From the NCBI GenBank assembly GCA_035936415.1, contig DASYWD010000419.1, positions 1 to 46,514 of the forward strand: a DNA stretch of 46,514 nt. The letters run 5' to 3'. Position 1 is the stretch's first letter; the number at the start of each line of letters is the position of its first letter. The notes beneath the pieces are model-generated. The model was not told the DNA's origin, did not search any database, and was given only the letters and a program-made list of their open reading frames with translations. This document shows positions 42,038 to 46,514 of this stretch, piece by piece. A program made the position numbers and the translations under genes. The stretch comes from Longimicrobiaceae bacterium (lineage in GTDB: Bacteria > Gemmatimonadota > Gemmatimonadetes > Longimicrobiales > Longimicrobiaceae).

Positions 42038-43126
42038 TCACCCCCACCGCTCCACCGCCCACCGCGCCTCCTGCGTCGCCGCCCTGGCGAGCGCCCGCCC
42101 CACCATCGCCACCGGCGGGCCGGCGCTGAACGCCGCCGCGATGGCGTACAGGATCCGCGGGGAGAAGCGCGGCTCGTTTGCGATGGCGTAGATGGGCTCC
42201 CACCGCTGCGGGTCCAGCTTGGCCTTGAAGGCGTCGAGCCCCTCGAAGTTGTAGAAGCGGCGGCCGTGCGCGCGCACCCACCCCAGGAGAAGGCGAAGCC
42301 AGGGGGGAGTGCGGTGCGTGGGGCGGGGGCCGTGCCGGGAGAGCGGGGCGAGGCCCAGGGTGACGTAGCGGGCGCCGTCCGCCGCCAGGGCGTGCATGGC
42401 GGCGTCGATCATCCGCTCCGTGGTGCCGTTGGGCGCGCCCTGGCCGCGGACGAACTGCTCCACCAGCCAGCCTCGCCGCACCGGCACCGGCGAGGCCACC
42501 AGGAAGCCGACCGGCTCCCCCGCCCGCTCCGCCACGAACACCCGCCGGTCCCAGAGGCTTTCCAGCGTTTCCGACTCCACCAGGAAGTGCAGCGGCGGGA
42601 GGCCGCGCGTGGCGAGCCACTCCTCCAGCAGGCGGTGCAGTACGGGGCTCCCCGTGGCCCGCGCCGCGGCCCACTCGCGCACCTCGACGCCCTTGTTGCG
42701 CGCCCGGCTGACCTGCGCGCGGAGCGACGCGTGCCCAGCGATGATCCCCGGCCAGGCCGCCGGGTCCCACACCGGCTGCGCCCCCAGCCGCACCAGCGAG
42801 TGGGTGGGCGAATCCCCGAAGATCGTCTCCAGGCGCGCCCCCGCCCCGAAGTAGCACACCCGCTCCCCGGCGCGCTCCGCCTCCCTCTCCAGCTCGGCCG
42901 CTACGCCCGGCAGCCGTCCCCCGGCGCACACGGGCGCCCCCGCCACCACGCGAACGCCGTCCCTCCGCACGTACCCCGCGACCGCGTCCCCCGCCGCGGA
43001 GAACCAGAGGCGGATCCCCGGGTTGAGGATCTGGTACGCGGCGGCGTTCCACCCGTGCTCCATCACCAGCGCCCGCGCGCGGGCCAGGTCGGCGGGGAGC
43101 GGGGCCGGAAGTGCGGTGACGGTCAT
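42038..43126 (-). CDS. DUF2156 / MprF C-terminal-like aminoacyl- or acyltransferase
   Basis: A 362-residue soluble protein with the twin GNAT-like fold of the phosphatidylglycerol lysyltransferase C-terminal domain. Markers are GYVRRDGVRVVAGAPVCAG, LRAQVSRARNKGVEVREW and YVTLGLAPLS, followed by FYNFEGLDAFKAKLDPQRWE, the family's best-conserved stretch. MprF enzymes move an amino acid from aminoacyl-tRNA to phosphatidylglycerol using a membrane flippase domain. That domain is absent here, so the acceptor is open. ATG at 43126 without a good Shine-Dalgarno. Confidence 0.87.
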   Translation of the reverse strand: MTVTALPAPLPADLARARALVMEHGWNAAAYQILNPGIRLWFSAAGDAVAGYVRRDGVRVVAGAPVCAGGRLPGVAAELEREAERAGERVCYFGAGARLETIFGDSPTHSLVRLGAQPVWDPAAWPGIIAGHASLRAQVSRARNKGVEVREWAAARATGSPVLHRLLEEWLATRGLPPLHFLVESETLESLWDRRVFVAERAGEPVGFLVASPVPVRRGWLVEQFVRGQGAPNGTTERMIDAAMHALAADGARYVTLGLAPLSRHGPRPTHRTPPWLRLLLGWVRAHGRRFYNFEGLDAFKAKLDPQRWEPIYAIANEPRFSPRILYAIAAAFSAGPPVAMVGRALARAATQEARWAVERWG

Positions 43127-43160
43127 CGGGGAGGAGTGCGAAGTACGAAACGGCGGGACG

Positions 43161-43231
43161 CACGCAGAGGAAGCAGAGGAAACGGAGGAGTGCTCTCGCT
43201 TTTCCTCTGCTTCCTCTGCTTCCTCTGCGTG
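43161..43231. repeat. 21-bp inverted repeat (GCAGAGGAA type)
   Basis: CACGCAGAGGAAGCAGAGGA plus one base (43161-43181) pairs perfectly with 43211-43231 across a 29-base spacer. The unit GAGGAAGCA is itself repeated, and a third GC(A)GAGGAAAA-like copy in inverted orientation lies at 43201-43210. It lies 35 bp upstream of the DUF2156 start, so it is probably in that gene's promoter region or 5' leader. Confidence 0.75.
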
Positions 43232-43275
43232 AGCCCATGCTGTTGAAACGCCGACCTCACCCGAACCGCAAGAAA

Positions 43276-43306
43276 AGGCCCCTCCCCCGGATCGGAGGAG
43301 GGGCCT
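43276..43306 (-). terminator. Rho-independent terminator of the DUF5916 gene
   Basis: The stem AGGCCCCTCC with GGAGGGGCCT, read on the minus strand, is followed by TTTTCTT. It lies 22 bp beyond the stop codon of the large minus-strand gene. Confidence 0.85.
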
Positions 43307-43328
43307 GTGCCGGCGGCCGGGCGGGCGG

Positions 43329-46025
43329 CTACAGGTTCAGCCAGTAGCTGAACTTCACCATCAGCACGTTGGTGGACGGGACCGAGTAGTCGTTGTCCAG
43401 CCCCATCAGCCGTCCGAAGTCGCGGCCGAAGCCGAAGGAGCCGTCCTGCAGGTAGTCCGTGCGGCCCTGGCTCCACACCACGAAGAGCGTGGATCCCGGG
43501 CGGTACTCCCAGCGGACCACCGCGTTGGAGCGCAGCTGCTTGAAGTTGAAGTCGGGCTTCGAGAAGGCGTAGTCCGGCTTCTCGCCGCCGGTCCGGTTCA
43601 CCTCGAAGACGCCCTTCTCCTCGTTGAACCGGATCTCATCCGCACCCAGGACGTGGAAGCGGTCGCGGAAGCGCGACGCCCGCGGATCCTGCACCTCCAT
43701 GAAGCGCTCGTACGTCCCGGCGCTGACGAAGGGCTGCGCGTAGAGCTCCAGCGAGAGCGTGGGGCTGATGGTGTAGTTCAGCCGGGTGGACAGGCTCACG
43801 GTGGTCTGGTCCATCTGCGAAAGGACGTACCGCCGGTCTTCCGCCGGGCCTCGCTGCGCCACGTACTGCCAGGTGCTGTGGTTCCGGTTGAACGACGGAC
43901 CCACGGACACGTTGAGCTGCGACGAGGGACGGTAGGAGACGCTCGGCCCGACCCCGTAGTCCCACCCGCCCCCGTCGTTCTCGTAGCCGCTCCAGAAGCT
44001 CACGCTCCCGCGGACCGGCTTGCGGCTGTCCGAGTTCACCCAGACGTTGAAGCGCTGTCCGCCGGGGCGCACGATGGCGGGGCCGCCGCGGAGCGAGCCG
44101 TTGCTCAGCGCATCGAAGCGCCGTCCCGTCCACCACCCGCCGCCCCAGAAGTTCTTGAGCTGGAAGTTGGCCCAGTGGCCTAGCTGCGTGTAGATGCGCT
44201 CGCCGCCCGTGGTCCACATGGAGAAGGGGTTCAGCCCCAGGCTCCAGTTCCGGAAGATCCCCTGCGGCTCGAACTGCTCGTAGCGCCAGCTGGCGAATGC
44301 CTGCACCTGGTCCGCCTCGCCCATGAAGCCCAGGTCGTTGAGCTCCAGCCCCGGGGTGCGCAGGTGCCCGCCGAAGCCCCCGCGCAGCTTGCTCCCGCCG
44401 TTCTTCCCGACCCAGACGCTCGCGACCGCGCCGGTGAGGGAGGTCCGGGTGGGGTCCACCTCCAGGTGGTCCGCGTCGGGGCGCTGGAAGTAGTGGGCGG
44501 AGGACTGCTGTACGCGGAGGATGGACTCCTCGCTGCCGCGGATGTGGCTGCCGGCCAGGTAGCCGTTGGCCTCCCAGGTGTTGCTGGCGAAGCGGTGCCG
44601 GCCCCGGACTCCCGCGGAGTAGGCGGAGGAGCGCAGGAAGGCGAACTCGTCCCGGCCGTCGAGGTTCCGGTTCGTGGCCGTCGCCATCATCCCGATGGCG
44701 CTGCCGCCCCGGCGGAAGTCGCGCGAAAGGCTCCCCACCAGGTAGTTCGTGAGCGGCTCCACCGCCTCGGCGGTGGTCGCGCCCCCCCGGGCGGCCAGGC
44801 GGGCGCTCTCCTCGCCGGTGACCGCGTCCAGCAGCCCCAGCGTCCACCCCCCGGCGGTCTTCCCGGTCACCTTGGCCGCGCCCAGGATGGTGGTGGCGTC
44901 CGGCGCCACCAGCCAGCCGTCGCCCGGGTTCACGCGGCGCTGCGGGACCCGGCCGATGCGGCGCGAGTAGAAGAGCGCCTCGCCGGAGTTGTCGTCCGTG
45001 CCCACGCCGAAGGAGAAGATGTTGGACCCCTCCATGAAGAAGGGGCGCTTCTCGGAGAAGTAGCTCTCGTAGGCGGAGAGGTTGAACTGCGCGGGATCGG
45101 CCTCCACCTGCCCGAAGTCCGGGTTCAGCGTGGCCGAGAGCGTCAGGTTGGAGGTGAGGCCGTAGCGCACGTCCACCCCCGCGTTCACGCCCGGATCGTT
45201 GCGGCTGTAGAAGGGGTTGGCCGCGTCGCCGGGGGCGCGGGTGACGCTGGCGACGCTGTAGGGGAGCACCTCCAGCCGCCGCACCGTGCGGATGCCGCGC
45301 AGGCCGTGCAGCTCGCCGGCCTGCGACACCATCCCGGCGACGCTGGGGAGCACCGGCGACCACCAGGCCCACTCGCCGCGCCTCGCGATCTCGCGGGCGA
45401 AGTTCACCCCCCACACCCGCTCGCCGTCCGCGCTCCCGCTGTAGCGGAGCTGCGAGAGCGGGATGCGGAACTCCGCCGTCCACCCCAGCGAGTCCACGCG
45501 CGTCCCCACCTCCCACACCGCATCCCAGTTGACGTCCTCCGACGTGTCGTCGTAGTGCAGCACGTCCTTCTTCACCCCCCGCGGGTTCACGGAGAAGCGG
45601 AAGCCGGTGCGCCGGTCGTTGTAGGAGTCGATCAGCACGTGCGCCCAGTCGGAGTACACCCCGCTGGCGTCCCGGCGGGCGAGCTGTGCGGCCACCGAGT
45701 CCGGGGCGGAGTCGTACATCCGCATGGCGACGTACACCGCGTCGTCGCCGTACACCACCCGCGCCTCGGTGCGCTCGGTGGCGGCCTTGCCCGGGGCGGG
45801 GCGCATCTGCACGAAGCCGGTGGCGGGCTCGGCGGCGGCCCAGGCCTCGTCGTCCAGCCGCCCGTCGATCACCGGCGACGCCCCGGCCAGGCGGACCCCC
45901 GTGACGGCGCGGACGCCGGCGGGCCCGGGCTCGGCGCGCTCCGCGGAGTCGGCGGCCTGCTGCGCCAGGGCGGGGCAGGGGAGGGCGAGGAGTGCGGCGA
46001 AGGCCGCGATACGGCGGGGGGACAT
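43329..46025 (-). CDS. DUF5916 outer-membrane protein with CBM9-like domain
   Basis: An 898-residue exported protein. A signal peptide (IAAFAALLALPCPALAQ) is followed by a CBM9-like carbohydrate-binding domain beginning SPVIDGRLDDEAWAAAEPAT, with FVQMRPAPGKAATERTEARV after it. The DUF5916 region (NPRGVKKDVLHYDDTSEDVN, then FSEKRPFFMEGSNIFSFG) and a long run of amphipathic strands to the C-terminus follow, ending VLMVKFSYWLNL with an aromatic last strand typical of outer-membrane barrels. Role unknown; perhaps binding or passage of a glycan or other ligand. ATG at 46025 after GAGGTGG. Confidence 0.88.
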   Translation of the reverse strand: MSPRRIAAFAALLALPCPALAQQAADSAERAEPGPAGVRAVTGVRLAGASPVIDGRLDDEAWAAAEPATGFVQMRPAPGKAATERTEARVVYGDDAVYVAMRMYDSAPDSVAAQLARRDASGVYSDWAHVLIDSYNDRRTGFRFSVNPRGVKKDVLHYDDTSEDVNWDAVWEVGTRVDSLGWTAEFRIPLSQLRYSGSADGERVWGVNFAREIARRGEWAWWSPVLPSVAGMVSQAGELHGLRGIRTVRRLEVLPYSVASVTRAPGDAANPFYSRNDPGVNAGVDVRYGLTSNLTLSATLNPDFGQVEADPAQFNLSAYESYFSEKRPFFMEGSNIFSFGVGTDDNSGEALFYSRRIGRVPQRRVNPGDGWLVAPDATTILGAAKVTGKTAGGWTLGLLDAVTGEESARLAARGGATTAEAVEPLTNYLVGSLSRDFRRGGSAIGMMATATNRNLDGRDEFAFLRSSAYSAGVRGRHRFASNTWEANGYLAGSHIRGSEESILRVQQSSAHYFQRPDADHLEVDPTRTSLTGAVASVWVGKNGGSKLRGGFGGHLRTPGLELNDLGFMGEADQVQAFASWRYEQFEPQGIFRNWSLGLNPFSMWTTGGERIYTQLGHWANFQLKNFWGGGWWTGRRFDALSNGSLRGGPAIVRPGGQRFNVWVNSDSRKPVRGSVSFWSGYENDGGGWDYGVGPSVSYRPSSQLNVSVGPSFNRNHSTWQYVAQRGPAEDRRYVLSQMDQTTVSLSTRLNYTISPTLSLELYAQPFVSAGTYERFMEVQDPRASRFRDRFHVLGADEIRFNEEKGVFEVNRTGGEKPDYAFSKPDFNFKQLRSNAVVRWEYRPGSTLFVVWSQGRTDYLQDGSFGFGRDFGRLMGLDNDYSVPSTNVLMVKFSYWLNL

Positions 46026-46318
46026 GGCGACCACCTCTGGAAAAGGGGCGTTGGGGCGGATGGTGCTCCGGGTGCGGATCCCCGCCCCGGCCACCTCGAC
46101 TTGGATGGCGCGAGTGCGGAAAAGGTTGGATCGCCCGGCGGCGCGGCTGCGTACCTGCACAAGTACGGGCCCTGCGGCCGGAGGTTTCAAGGGGCCGGGG
46201 GCGAACCGCGCGAAACGCGGTACGGATGCTCCCCGCGCTGGTGTGGATCTGCGGGGGCGGCTATCGTGTAGTGAAACGGTACACTCGCCGCCGTCCACCC
46301 GGTCCCGCGCCGCCGCTC

Positions 46319-46514
46319 TTGAGCATCCTGCACGTGGTCGCCCGCTCGGATTCGTTCTCCACCCTCTGGCCGGAGCTGGCCGCGGAGGGCGGCGCCGAGG
46401 TGCGCGTGGTCGCCGCGGCGGAGGACGCCGGCCCGGCGCCGGACGCGCTGGCGGTGGTGCTCTGCGTGGCCGGGGTGGAGGAGGAGGGCGAGCCGGCGCT
46501 GCGCGACCTGGCTG
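46319..46514 (+). CDS. N-terminus of an unidentified protein (cut by right edge)
   Basis: A plus-strand frame runs off the right edge: SILHVVARSDSFSTLWPELA, then AEGGAEVRVVAAAEDAG. Alternating strand-helix-strand character resembles the start of a response-regulator receiver-like domain, such as those at the front of sigma-54-dependent activators, but too little is visible to be sure. The start could be TTG at 46319, just before the first strand, or GTG at 46271, which adds a basic Pro-rich leader. Neither has a clear ribosome binding site. Confidence 0.4.
   Translation, partial: MSILHVVARSDSFSTLWPELAAEGGAEVRVVAAAEDAGPAPDALAVVLCVAGVEEEGEPALRDLA

Noticed and set aside
40907-42191. Overlapping plus-strand frames around the DUF1206 gene
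   Set aside because: Only the frame starting at 41092 has membrane helices and a strong ribosome binding site.
43329-46298. A 989-residue version of the DUF5916 protein
   Set aside because: The ATG at 46025 with GAGGTGG upstream starts directly with a signal peptide; the longer version would bury it.

Overview
The window is a GC-rich bacterial chromosome segment. It has dense gene packing, frequent 4-bp ATGA/GTGA overlaps and many GTG/TTG starts. The mix of a DUF5916 outer-membrane protein, an M1 peptidase, DUF1206, DUF2254 and DUF4383 membrane proteins and a CgeB-type glycan cluster would fit a Gemmatimonadota (Longimicrobium-like) organism. That placement rests on family recall only; no rRNA, tRNA or marker gene lies here. 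I found no CRISPR array and no intact insertion sequence.

Layout. 1-713: start of a Tat-exported protein and a LON-substrate-domain protein (minus). 835-6199: a minus-strand sugar or amino-sugar catabolic operon (PIG-L deacetylase, NagB-like deaminase/isomerase, small hypothetical, class I aldolase with an apparent frameshift, Gfo/Idh oxidoreductase, PfkB kinase). 6245-9300: a two-subunit molybdenum hydroxylase without a FAD subunit. 9682-9960: a small hypothetical gene. 9989-19705: the most unusual region. A clan GH-A type glycosidase-like protein, apparently circularly permuted, is divergent from a tightly coupled eight-gene operon (two SDR sugar epimerases, a medium-chain dehydrogenase, a Gfo/Idh oxidoreductase, one GT4-like and three CgeB-like glycosyltransferases). 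A 125-bp palindromic element splits this operon.

19810-25765: small and stand-alone genes (Gly/Arg/Tyr-rich protein, DUF4383, PhzF, Rid family, HD hydrolase, MBL hydrolase), with several strong hairpin terminators. 25804-29213: a GT4 glycosyltransferase and a molybdopterin oxidoreductase. 29214-30096: three helically phased repeats upstream of a small HTH protein. 30173-32304: formate/nitrite transporter and DUF2254 pair. 32305-32740 holds a loopless 36-bp perfect palindrome. 33137-36833: outer-membrane protein, aminotransferase and M1 metallopeptidase. 37192-39356: an island of less GC-biased codon use carrying an atypical subtilisin-like lipoprotein and a small glycine-zipper secreted protein behind a near-consensus promoter. 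39490-46025: dihydrolipoyl dehydrogenase, DUF1206, DUF2156 and the large DUF5916 protein. A truncated gene begins at the right edge.

How the genes work together. The 10912-19705 operon looks like a complete unit for making or modifying nucleotide sugars and adding several sugars in sequence to an unknown acceptor, with the permuted glycosidase as its divergent partner. The 835-6199 operon looks like a deacetylate, deaminate, phosphorylate and aldol-cleave route for an acetamido sugar. No transporter or regulator for either pathway is in the window.
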